From Streptomyces sp. NRRL F-4489 (lineage in GTDB: Bacteria > Actinomycetota > Actinomycetes > Streptomycetales > Streptomycetaceae): a stretch of 33,211 nt of DNA. The notes under the pieces are model-generated. The model was not told where the DNA came from. It saw only the letters and a program-made list of their open reading frames with translations, and did not search any database. Of this stretch, positions 15,452 through 22,797 are shown in pieces (the first letter of the stretch is position 1; each line of letters begins with the position of its first letter). The position numbers and the translations under genes were made by a program. The stretch covers positions 1 to 33,211 of the forward strand of contig NZ_LLZI01000266.1 in NCBI RefSeq assembly GCF_001509485.1, written 5' to 3'.

Positions 15452-15648
15452 GGTCTCCCCTCCAGGAGGAGGCCGGCCGGACGGCCGTGGGTGACGGCAC
15501 CGCGTTCCGCGGTGGCATACGGACAAGTGCGCGAGCGATCATGCCATCGCGGACGGCCGTAGGCCCAGACCCGGGTCGTTCGGCCCCCTAGGCCCCCGGG
15601 GTCCCGGCCGCCGGTGCGGCAGCCGGGCCCGGGGCGGGCCGGGAGCGG

Positions 15649-16875
15649 TCAGACGCCCGGCGGGCGCACCACCCAGGCGCCCCGCCGCATCACGCCGGCG
15701 ACCTCGTAGCGGTCGTCCAGCACCACCAGGTCGGCGTCCTTGCCGGGCTCCAGGGAGCCGGTGCGGCCGTCGATGCCCAGCAGGCGGGCGGGGTTGGCGG
15801 ACAGCGCCCGTACGGCCTGCTCGACGGTGAGCCCGTCGACGGTGACGGCCCGGCGGAAGGCACGGTCCAGGGTGAGCGTGGACCCGGCGATGGAGCCGGC
15901 GGTGGGGCCGTCGCTGATCCGGGCGACGCCGTCCTTGACCTCGACCCGCATCGGGCCGAGCGGATACATCCCGTCGCTCATCCCGGCCGCGCCCATCGCG
16001 TCGGTGATGAACGCGACCCGGCCGGCGCCCGCCTCGCGGAACGCCAACTGGAGCGCGGCGGGGTGCAGATGGGTCCCGTCGTTGATCAGCTCGACGGTGA
16101 TCCGCTCGTCCTCCAGGAGCGCGGCGACCGGCCCGGGGGCGCGGTGGCCGAGCCCGGGCATGGCGTTGAAGAGGTGGGTGGCGACGGTGGCGCCGGCGTC
16201 GATGGCCTGCCGGGTGGCGTCGTAGCCGGAGTCGGTGTGGCCGATCGCGGCGATCACCCCGGCGTCGGCGAGCAGCCGTACGGACTCCAGGCCGCCGGGC
16301 AGCTCGGGGGCGAGGGTCATCATCACGGCGGTGCCGCGGGCGGCGCCGACCAGGCGGCGGACGTCGGCCGGGTCCGGGTCGCGCAGCAGCTCCGGCTGGT
16401 GGGCGCCGCAGCGGTGTGGGGAGATGAACGGGCCCTCGAAGTGGATCCCGGCCAGCTCGCCCTGCTGCACCAGCTCCGCCAGGACGGCGGCCTGCCGCGC
16501 CAGGTCGTCCAGTTCACCGGTGACGGTGGAGGCCGCCATCGAGGTGGTGCCGTGCCGGCGGTGGGTGGCGATGGCGGTCAGGCACTCCTCGGGGTCGGCG
16601 GAGGAGAACGAGCCGCCGCCCCCGCCGTGGACGTGCATGTCGACGAAGCCGGGGACGACCAGATAGCCGGTCAGGTCGGTGACGTGCGCCGCGCCGTCCC
16701 CGGGGCCGGGCGCCGCCGCGCGGTCCTCGTCCCGGCCGGCCACCGCGGCGATGCGGGTGCCCTCGACGGTGATCCGGGCGCCGTCGGCGACGCCGGAGGG
16801 GCGGGCGACCCGGGCACCGGCCAGCACGGTGCGCCCGCCCTCCGGGGCCCGTCCCGCGGACTGTTGGTGTGCCAT
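15649..16875 (-). CDS. nagA: N-acetylglucosamine-6-phosphate deacetylase
   Basis: A 408-residue amidohydrolase that converts GlcNAc-6-phosphate to glucosamine-6-phosphate plus acetate. It is the entry step for chitin- and cell-wall-derived amino sugar and produces the DasR effector. Metal and active-site residues are visible: H81 and H83 (VDMHVHGG), E147 (HFEGPF), H213 (IGHTDSG), H234 (THLFNAM) and D292 (FITDAMG). The C-terminal strand region reads LEPGKDADLVVLDD. The ATG overlaps the stop codon of the upstream kinase by one base (TGATG), so the two are translationally coupled. The order nagK-nagA and the dre site upstream confirm the assignment. Confidence 0.95.
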   Translation of the reverse strand: MAHQQSAGRAPEGGRTVLAGARVARPSGVADGARITVEGTRIAAVAGRDEDRAAAPGPGDGAAHVTDLTGYLVVPGFVDMHVHGGGGGSFSSADPEECLTAIATHRRHGTTSMAASTVTGELDDLARQAAVLAELVQQGELAGIHFEGPFISPHRCGAHQPELLRDPDPADVRRLVGAARGTAVMMTLAPELPGGLESVRLLADAGVIAAIGHTDSGYDATRQAIDAGATVATHLFNAMPGLGHRAPGPVAALLEDERITVELINDGTHLHPAALQLAFREAGAGRVAFITDAMGAAGMSDGMYPLGPMRVEVKDGVARISDGPTAGSIAGSTLTLDRAFRRAVTVDGLTVEQAVRALSANPARLLGIDGRTGSLEPGKDADLVVLDDRYEVAGVMRRGAWVVRPPGV

Positions 16876-17807
16876 CAGGCGGTTACCTCCGTTGCGAGAA
16901 GATCCCAGGCGAGCAGTCCCGCGCCCAGGCAGCCGGCGGCGTCCCCGAGGGCCGCCGGGACGATCGAGGGGAGCCGCTGGAAGGTGACGCGCCGGGCGAC
17001 CGCCTCCCGCAGCGGGACGAACAGCGTGTCGCCGGCCTCGGCGAGCCCGCCGCCGATGATGACCGTCCGCGGGTCCAGCAGCGTCAGCCCCGTGACCAGG
17101 CCGTCCGCGAGCGCGTCCACGGCGTGCTGCCAGACCTCCCGGGCGCGCGTGTCGCCGGCCCGTACGGCCGCGGCGCACCCGTCGGCGCCGGCCTCCGGGT
17201 CGCCGCAGGCGGCGGCCCAGTCGCGGCCCACCGCGGCGGCCGAGGCCAGCGTCTCCAGGCAGCCGCGCCGGCCGCAGCCGCACTCCCGGCCGCCGGGCCG
17301 GACGGTGATGTGGCCGATCTCGCCGGCGCCGCCGTGCGCGCCCGCCTCGATCCGGCCGCCGATGCCGATCGCGCCGGCGATGCCCGTCCCGAGCGGGACG
17401 AAGAGGAAGCGGTCGGCGTCCCGGCCGGCGCCGATCCGGCCCTCGGCCAGGCCGCCGGCCCGGACGTCGTGGCCGAGCGCGACCGGCACGCCGCCGAGGC
17501 GTTCGGAGAGCAGGGACCGCAGCGGGACGTCGCGCCAGCCGAGGTTGGCGGCGTAGACGGCGGTGCCGGCGGCCTCGTCGACGATGCCGGGGACGGCGAC
17601 GCCGGCGGCCGACGCGGTGGTGCCGAACCGCTCGCGGCCCAGATCGCGCAGCTCGGCGGCGAAGCCGAGGATCGAGGCGACCACGGCCTCCGGGCCGCGT
17701 TCGCGGCCGGTGGGGCGCCGGGCCTCGTGCAGCAGGGTGCCGTCCGCCCCGGCGAGGGCGGCCTTCATGCCGGTGCCGCCCACATCAAGGGCGATGACGT
17801 GTCTCAC
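16875..17807 (-). CDS. nagK: ROK-family N-acetylglucosamine kinase
   Basis: A 310-residue ROK sugar kinase, probably phosphorylating GlcNAc at C6 to feed NagA. The N-terminal phosphate-binding motif is ALDVGGTGMKAAL (about 6-18). The catalytic base is D114 in ALGHDVRAG. The ROK zinc motif is complete: H166 in EIGHITV, then C176, C178 and C183 in RECGCGRRGCLET. There is no N-terminal helix-turn-helix, so it is an enzyme and not a repressor. The GTG at 17807 gives the usual ROK start (RHVIALDVGG). It has no clear Shine-Dalgarno sequence. The DasR site at 17836-17851 lies about 28 nt upstream, consistent with repression until glucosamine-6-phosphate accumulates. Confidence 0.92.
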   Translation of the reverse strand: MRHVIALDVGGTGMKAALAGADGTLLHEARRPTGRERGPEAVVASILGFAAELRDLGRERFGTTASAAGVAVPGIVDEAAGTAVYAANLGWRDVPLRSLLSERLGGVPVALGHDVRAGGLAEGRIGAGRDADRFLFVPLGTGIAGAIGIGGRIEAGAHGGAGEIGHITVRPGGRECGCGRRGCLETLASAAAVGRDWAAACGDPEAGADGCAAAVRAGDTRAREVWQHAVDALADGLVTGLTLLDPRTVIIGGGLAEAGDTLFVPLREAVARRVTFQRLPSIVPAALGDAAGCLGAGLLAWDLLATEVTA

Positions 17808-18134
17808 GGGGAACAGTGTCGCGCGATCCGCCGATAAAGGTCTAGTCCACTCACCGTGCCGCTCACCACGCGCCGCCCCGGCGGCCCTCCTGCCCGGATC
17901 CGGGCAGCCCGTACGCGCCGGTAGCCGCCGCCGCGCTCCCTGGCACACCGCCCCTGACCTGCGCAAGGGGCAGGCCGATACGGAATATGAATAGGGGGTG
18001 GTGTAGACCTTGTGGGGGACAATGGGGAGACTCGCTGTTCCCCGCCGATTCGAGGGCGATCCCCACGACGGCGGAGGGAAGACCCGCAAGCACGGAATTT
18101 TCGGGAACATCAGCACAAAGGGGCGGTAATAGCG
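17808..18134. other. Divergent control region of nagK and the sugar-binding lipoprotein
   Basis: A gene-free stretch of 327 bases. It holds the dre site near the nagK end. Near the lipoprotein end there is an AT-rich patch (GGAATATGAATAG, about 17982-17994) that could contain a promoter. AAAGGGG (18117-18123) is the lipoprotein ribosome-binding site. No RNA gene is seen. Confidence 0.45.
17836..17851. promoter_or_regulatory. DasR-responsive element (dre) upstream of nagKA
   Basis: AAAGGTCTAGTCCACT matches the DasR consensus ACTGGTCTAGACCAGT at 12 of 16 positions, and at 13 if the degenerate G/C position is allowed. The core GGTCTAG-N-CC is intact. It lies 29-44 nt before the nagK start codon. 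DasR is the GntR-family repressor of amino-sugar genes in Streptomyces, and nagKA is one of its established targets. Confidence 0.8.
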
Positions 18135-19403
18135 GTGCGACGGCGGTACGTGAGCCTGGCGGCGGCGGGACTCGCCGCGACCATGACACTGACTCTTACC
18201 GGCTGCGGCGGTGGCGCCGGCAGCGGCGTCACCCTGACCCTGGTCGCCGCCGACTACGGCGACAGCAGCGAGGCCAACAGCTCCCGGCACTACTGGGACG
18301 GCGTGGTGCACGACTTCGAGGAGAGCAACCCCGGCATCAAGGTCGACGTCAAGGTCTACAGCTGGACCGACGTCGACAAGAAGGTCGAGGACCTCGTCAA
18401 GGCCGGCAAGGCCCCCGACATGGCGCAGATCGGCGCGTACGCCGACTACGCCGCGCACGGCAAGCTCTACAGCGCCGACGACCTGCTCTCCATCCCCGTC
18501 CAGGCCGACTTCGAGCCGTCCCTCGCGGAGGCCGGCGAATACCAGCGGCGCCAGTACGGCATGCCCTTCGGCGCCAGCACCCGGCGGCTCTTCTACAACA
18601 AGAAGCTCTTCTCCCAGGCCGGCATCACCACCCCGCCGCAGAACTGGAACGACATCGTCAGCGACGCCCAGGCGCTGAAGGCCCACGGTGTGAAGATCCC
18701 CTTCGCGCTGCCGCTCGGCCCGGAGGAGACCCAGGCCGAGACGCTGGAGTGGATGCTCGCCGGAGGCGGCGGTTACACCGACCAGATCGGCAAATACACC
18801 ATCAACTCGCCCGAGAACGTGAAAACGTTCGAGTGGCTGCAGAAGAACCTCGTCGGCAAGGGCCTCACCGGCACCGACCCCGCCAAGCTCAACCGCGAGG
18901 ACGCCTTCGCCGCCTTCACCGCCGGCGACGTCGGCATGCTCAACGGCCACCCCACCCTGATGAAGCGCGCCGAGGACAAGGGCATCGACTACGGCACCGT
19001 CGAACTCCCCGGCACCAACGGCAAGGCCAAGGCCACCATGGGCGTCGCCGACTGGATGATGGCCTTCAAGCAGAACGGCCACCGCACCGAGATCGGCAAA
19101 TTCCTGGACTTCGTCTACAGCAAGAAGAACGTCCTGAAGTTCTCCGCCGACTACAACCTCCTCCCGGTCACCACCTCCGCCTCCCAGGCGATGCTCGCCG
19201 ACAACCGCTTCAGCAAGCTCCACGGCTTCCTCGAACAGCTCCCCGACGCCGCGTTCTACCCGTCCGACAAGACGTCCTGGCCGATGGTCTCCAAGACCAT
19301 CAAGGCCCGGATGGGCGCCGCGGTCGGCCCGCGCGGCAACCCCTCCGCGACCCTGACCGACATCCAGAACATGGCGGACACCGCCGACAACGCCGCCGAG
19401 TAG
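18135..19403 (+). CDS. Sugar ABC transporter substrate-binding lipoprotein (orphan)
   Basis: A 422-residue extracellular lipoprotein of the carbohydrate-uptake family 1 type. The signal peptide (VRRRYVSLAAAGLAATMTLTLTGC) ends in an LTGC lipobox with the lipidated Cys at residue 24. The mature part has the SBP_bac fold signatures: VVHDFEESNPGIKVDVKVYSWTDVDKKVEDLVKAGKAPDMAQIGAYADY, YGMPFGASTRRLFYNKKLF, AFAAFTAGDVGMLNGH and ATMGVADWMMAF. The GTG at 18135 has AAAGGGG 11 nt upstream. No permease or ATPase gene is nearby. Streptomyces often use the shared ATPase MsiK, but the missing permeases mean the partner transporter is elsewhere. Being divergent from nagKA suggests, but does not prove, an amino-sugar ligand. 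Confidence 0.9.
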   Translation: MRRRYVSLAAAGLAATMTLTLTGCGGGAGSGVTLTLVAADYGDSSEANSSRHYWDGVVHDFEESNPGIKVDVKVYSWTDVDKKVEDLVKAGKAPDMAQIGAYADYAAHGKLYSADDLLSIPVQADFEPSLAEAGEYQRRQYGMPFGASTRRLFYNKKLFSQAGITTPPQNWNDIVSDAQALKAHGVKIPFALPLGPEETQAETLEWMLAGGGGYTDQIGKYTINSPENVKTFEWLQKNLVGKGLTGTDPAKLNREDAFAAFTAGDVGMLNGHPTLMKRAEDKGIDYGTVELPGTNGKAKATMGVADWMMAFKQNGHRTEIGKFLDFVYSKKNVLKFSADYNLLPVTTSASQAMLADNRFSKLHGFLEQLPDAAFYPSDKTSWPMVSKTIKARMGAAVGPRGNPSATLTDIQNMADTADNAAE

Positions 19404-19474
19404 CGGCCCCGGCGGTGGGCTTATCGTGGAAAACGTGACGGCGTGGACAACGTGACGAGGGACGGCGGAGCGCG

Positions 19475-19741
19475 ATGACGGACGGCACCGGCGGCGACCC
19501 CGGCGGCGGCACCGGCCCGGGCCTCTCCGCCCGCGACGAGGCGGTGCTCGCCGTCGAACGCCGCTCCTGGCCCGGCCCCGGCGCCAAGGAGCGCGCCATC
19601 CGCGAACAGCTCGGCATCTCCCCGACCCGCTACTACCAGCTCCTCAACGCCCTCCTCGACGACCCCCGGGCGCTGGAGCACGACCCGGTGACGGTCAACC
19701 GTCTGCGCCGCGTACGGGAGGCGCGCCGGGCGCGCCGCTGA
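19475..19741 (+). CDS. Small DUF3263 family protein
   Basis: An 88-residue protein with the DUF3263 pattern: GLSARDEAVLAVERRSWPGPGAKERAIREQLGISPTRYYQLLNALLDDPRALEHDPVTVNRLRRVREARR. The segment KERAIREQLGISPTRYYQLLNALL looks like a helix-turn-helix, so DNA binding is plausible but the function is not known. The ATG at 19475 has a short GGAG 4 nt upstream. Related genes are found widely in actinobacteria. Confidence 0.85.
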   Translation: MTDGTGGDPGGGTGPGLSARDEAVLAVERRSWPGPGAKERAIREQLGISPTRYYQLLNALLDDPRALEHDPVTVNRLRRVREARRARR

Positions 19742-19743
19742 AC

Positions 19744-19770
19744 GGGGCGGGCGCGCCGCTGCCCCGCCCC
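19744..19770 (+). terminator. Possible hairpin after DUF3263 gene
   Basis: Arms GGGGCGG (19744-19750) and CCGCCCC (19764-19770) directly after the stop codon. With such GC content a chance match is possible. Confidence 0.35.
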
Positions 19771-19840
19771 CGGGGGCCGCCGCGCGCGCCCCGGCGGCGC
19801 GGTGCCCCCGTACACCCGGCGTGCGCCCGTGCCGCGCCGG

Positions 19841-19846
19841 TAGGGT
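19841..19846 (+). promoter_or_regulatory. -10 box of a leaderless promoter for otsB
   Basis: TAGGGT lies 7 nt before the ATG at 19854, and there is no Shine-Dalgarno sequence. Confidence 0.6.
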
Positions 19847-19853
19847 CGGGGCC

Positions 19854-20834
19854 ATGGGCACCCCGAACGCCGCACCGGACCACGAACCGGCGCCGGACCC
19901 CGCGCCGGCGCTCCCCGCCGTCCCGCTTCCGGACACCCCCGCCGGCCGCGAGGGCCTCACCGCCCTCCTGGCCCACCCCGAACGGGCCGTCGTCGCCCTC
20001 GACTTCGACGGCACCCTCGCCGACATCGTCCCCGACCCGGCCAAGGCCCGCGCCCACCCCGGCGCGCCCGAGGCCCTCGCCCGGCTCGCGCCGCACCTGC
20101 GCGCGGTCGCGGTGATCACCGGCCGCCCGGCCGCGGTCGCCGTCCGCCTCGGCGGCTTCGACGGCCTGCCGGGCCTCGACCACCTCGCCGTCCTCGGCCA
20201 CTACGGCGCCGAGCGCTGGGACGCCGCCACCGGCGCCCTGCACGCCCCCGCCCCGCACCCGGGCGTCGCCGCCATACAGGCCGAACTCCCCGGCGTCCTG
20301 CACCGCTCCGGCGTCTGGCACGGCACCTGGGTCGAGACCGCCATCGAACGCAAGGGCGGCCGCGCCATCGCCGTCCACACCCGCCGCGCCGCCGACCCCC
20401 AGCGCGCCTTCGAGCAGCTGCGGGAACCCCTCACCGCGCTCGCCGAACGCCACGGCCTGATCGTGGAACCGGGCCGGCTGGTGCTGGAACTGCGCCCGCC
20501 CGGCATGGACAAGGGCGTCGCGCTCGCCGAGTGGATCGAGGAGACCGGCGCCGCGTCCGTCCTCTACGCCGGGGACGACCTCGGCGACCTCGCCGCCTTC
20601 GCCGCCGTGGAGAAGCTGCGGTCCGACGCGATGGGCGGCGTACTGGTGTGCAGCGGCAGCAGCGAGGTCACCGAACTCGCCGACCGCGCCGACCTGGTCG
20701 TGGACGGCCCGGCGGGCGTGGTGGCGCTGCTCCACGCCCTCGCCGACCGGATCGAGCACCGGCCGGACCCGGGCGCGAGCGGTGCGGCGGACGCCGGGCC
20801 GTCACCGGAGGAGAGCGGGCCGGCTAGTCCTTGA
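19854..20834 (+). CDS. otsB: Trehalose-6-phosphate phosphatase
   Basis: A 326-residue HAD-superfamily phosphatase that dephosphorylates trehalose-6-phosphate to trehalose, the second step after OtsA. The nucleophile motif is VVALDFDGTLADIVP with D50 and D52. The cap region includes HLAVLGHYGAERWD and HGTWVETAIERKGGRAIAVHTRRA. The late Mg-binding motif is YAGDDLGDLAAF. An N-terminal Pro/Ala-rich tail of about 30 residues is extra. The start follows a TAGGGT -10 box, so the mRNA is probably leaderless. Its last 11 bases overlap the 3' end of the convergent lipoprotein gene. Confidence 0.93.
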   Translation: MGTPNAAPDHEPAPDPAPALPAVPLPDTPAGREGLTALLAHPERAVVALDFDGTLADIVPDPAKARAHPGAPEALARLAPHLRAVAVITGRPAAVAVRLGGFDGLPGLDHLAVLGHYGAERWDAATGALHAPAPHPGVAAIQAELPGVLHRSGVWHGTWVETAIERKGGRAIAVHTRRAADPQRAFEQLREPLTALAERHGLIVEPGRLVLELRPPGMDKGVALAEWIEETGAASVLYAGDDLGDLAAFAAVEKLRSDAMGGVLVCSGSSEVTELADRADLVVDGPAGVVALLHALADRIEHRPDPGASGAADAGPSPEESGPASP

Positions 20835-21540
20835 GGCCGAGGGAGGACAGCGCCGTCGTCCAGTCGTGCGCTATGGCCTGCTGCGCCTTGGCGAGGTCGG
20901 CCTTGCCGGAGCAGACGGCGGCCTTGAGCTTGTTCTCCACGCCGTCCTTGGGGTTGTTGGGCCCGGCGCCCGGCTTGTGCCCCGGGGACGGCGGCTCGAC
21001 CCAGAGATTGCGCGGGTCGTTCGGGTCGCCGCCCAGCTGAAGGCTGATGAGGTGGTCGTACTCGGCGTCGTGCAGCGAGCCGGTGTAGCCGTAGGACTTG
21101 GCGTTGGCGGTCTTCTCGCGGCCGGTGATGCTCACCGGCGGCCGGATGTCCTTGGTGTAGCCGCTGCGGCAGATCGTGGTCTTCAGGGTCTGCGGGGTGA
21201 CCTTCGGATTGGTCGCCCCGGGGGTGCACTTGGGGTCGGGCAGCGGCTGCTGGTCGGCGGTGTGGCGGACGTGGCAGGTGCCGGGGGCGGGCTGCTTCTG
21301 GACCGTGTACGCCGCCTGCGGGCCGGGGCCGACGGGTATCGCGCCGGAAGAACCGGAGGACCCAGCCGAACCGGACGAACCGGACGAAGCCGAGGCGGAC
21401 GACGGCCCGGACGGCGGGGTGCCGCCCTTCGGGTCGCCGCCGCCCTTGCCGGACGAGCACCCGGCGACCGCGGTCGCCAGGACGGTGACGGCCGCGACCG
21501 CGGCCCACCGTGCGGAGTTGGACCGTGCGGTGAATGCCAT
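20824..21540 (-). CDS. Lipoprotein with an HNH-nuclease-like motif
   Basis: A 238-residue exported lipoprotein. The signal peptide (ARWAAVAAVTVLATAVAGC) has the lipidated Cys at residue 28. A low-complexity Gly/Ser/Pro tether follows to about residue 70. The conserved part has TCHVRHTADQQPLPDPKCTPGATNPKV, then EYDHLISLQLGGDPNDPRNLWVEP, then DGVENKLKAAVCSGK. DHLI-N-LGG-N-NLW resembles the betabetaalpha-metal (HNH) core of secreted nuclease-like proteins, and four cysteines could form disulfides. Whether it cleaves DNA is unknown. The start at 21540 is preferred to a TTG at 21546; neither has a good ribosome-binding site. Confidence 0.78.
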   Translation of the reverse strand: MAFTARSNSARWAAVAAVTVLATAVAGCSSGKGGGDPKGGTPPSGPSSASASSGSSGSAGSSGSSGAIPVGPGPQAAYTVQKQPAPGTCHVRHTADQQPLPDPKCTPGATNPKVTPQTLKTTICRSGYTKDIRPPVSITGREKTANAKSYGYTGSLHDAEYDHLISLQLGGDPNDPRNLWVEPPSPGHKPGAGPNNPKDGVENKLKAAVCSGKADLAKAQQAIAHDWTTALSSLGLKD

Positions 21541-21623
21541 GGACAAGGACTACCCCGCTCCGCCCCGCCCCAGGCACGGCAACAGGCGTACGCGGAACCA
21601 CTCGTACGGGTGATGCGACGGGA

Positions 21624-22724
21624 CTAGCGCCCCCGCCGGAAGCGCTCGCCGACCTGCCCCTGGTCGGTCTCCCACCAGGGCCGCGTCAACTCCGGGCCCG
21701 GAACGGCCGCTTCCGGGCCGGTGACCGCCGCACCGCCGGCCGCCGCACCACTGACCGCCGTACCGGTGGCCACCGCCCCGGAAGCCGCCGCCCCGGCCCC
21801 TTCCCCCAGCTCCCGGTCCAGCCGGGCGTCCAGCGCCGCCGTCTTCCGCCGCTCGTCCCGCACCCACTCCACGAACACCGCGAGCAGGAACGGCAGCCCC
21901 ACCAGCTCGGCGATGGTCAGCATCAGCCCGCCGCCGATCATCTGGTCCTGCTGCGGGCTCGGATCCCACGGCCGGTGCCGGGCCGCGTACCAGCCGCCCG
22001 CGATCAGCGTCCCGCTGGTCATCACCACGATCCCGGGCACGGCGTCCACCAGCCCGTCCACCAGGACCAGCAGCGCCCGCACCGGATGGCTGCACCACGA
22101 CGGCAGCAGCTCCTCCCGGGTGAGCATCGGCAGGACGAACAGGCTGCCGGTGACCAGCAGCTGGAGGTACATCAGCTCGTGCACCGGCCCGTGCCGCAGC
22201 GCCGTGGGGAAGTACGGCGTGAAGTAGACCGCCAGCTCGGAGGAGAGCACCAGGACCGTGCTGACCAGCGGGAACGTCAGGAAGCGGACGAGCTTGCCGG
22301 AGACCGCGGCGCGCAGCCACCGGGCCGCCCGCCGCTGTGGCGGCAGCGCCCGCAGCGCCAGCGACAGCGGATCGCCGAGCGCCAGGCCCAGCGGCGCGAT
22401 GAGGTCGAGCACGATGTTCTGCACCGCGGCCGGCCAGAACAGCTCGTGGTCGTAGACCGCCAGCCCCGACATCGTCGCCACCGCGATCGCGCCCAGCCCC
22501 AGCCCGGCGAACGCCACCGTCCGCGCCACCGGCCAGCGCTCCCCCCGCCGCGCCAGCCGCACCGCGCCCCAGGCGTACAGGCCGCCCAGGAGAAGGATCA
22601 GCGCGAGCGCGTACGGGTCGGCGCGCCAGGCGCCGATCAGATGCCCGGCGGTCGGCTCGGGCAGGCCGGCCGCGCCGGTGGCGGCGGCCGCCGCCGTGGT
22701 GGTGGCGAGCAGGGAAACGGTCAC
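21624..22724 (-). CDS. Cytochrome c oxidase assembly protein (caa3-type CtaG family)
   Basis: A 366-residue integral membrane protein with about seven hydrophobic segments, such as YALALILLLGGLYAWGAV, VAFAGLGLGAIAVATMSGLAVY, FLTFPLVSTVLVLSSELAVYF and LMLTIAELVGLPFLLAVFVEWV. The family signatures are YDHELFWPAAVQNIVLDLIAPLGLALGDPLSL, HGPVHELMYLQLLVTGSLFVLPML and PGIVVMTSGTLIAGGWY. The His residues in these loops are candidate copper ligands for CuB delivery. A soluble Ala/Gly-rich tail of about 80 residues follows. The GTG at 22724 is chosen because TAGCGT lies 8 nt upstream; a TTG at 22778 would place that box inside the gene. Confidence 0.85.
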   Translation of the reverse strand: MTVSLLATTTAAAAATGAAGLPEPTAGHLIGAWRADPYALALILLLGGLYAWGAVRLARRGERWPVARTVAFAGLGLGAIAVATMSGLAVYDHELFWPAAVQNIVLDLIAPLGLALGDPLSLALRALPPQRRAARWLRAAVSGKLVRFLTFPLVSTVLVLSSELAVYFTPYFPTALRHGPVHELMYLQLLVTGSLFVLPMLTREELLPSWCSHPVRALLVLVDGLVDAVPGIVVMTSGTLIAGGWYAARHRPWDPSPQQDQMIGGGLMLTIAELVGLPFLLAVFVEWVRDERRKTAALDARLDRELGEGAGAAASGAVATGTAVSGAAAGGAAVTGPEAAVPGPELTRPWWETDQGQVGERFRRGR

Positions 22725-22732
22725 GGACCACC

Positions 22733-22738
22733 ACGCTA
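22733..22738 (-). promoter_or_regulatory. -10 box of a leaderless promoter for the CtaG-like gene
   Basis: On the reverse strand TAGCGT (22738-22733) is followed by 8 nt and the GTG at 22724. There is no Shine-Dalgarno sequence. Confidence 0.5.
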
Positions 22739-22797
22739 GACCCGCCCCGGAACGATCTACCGCCGGGGCACCCGCCAAGGCCCGCCGGGCCCGCCGC

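Noticed and set aside
16875..19223. Upstream in-frame extension of nagK by about 470 codons
   Set aside because: The extension is antisense to the lipoprotein gene and has no ROK or helix-turn-helix features. The GTG at 17807 gives the canonical ROK start.
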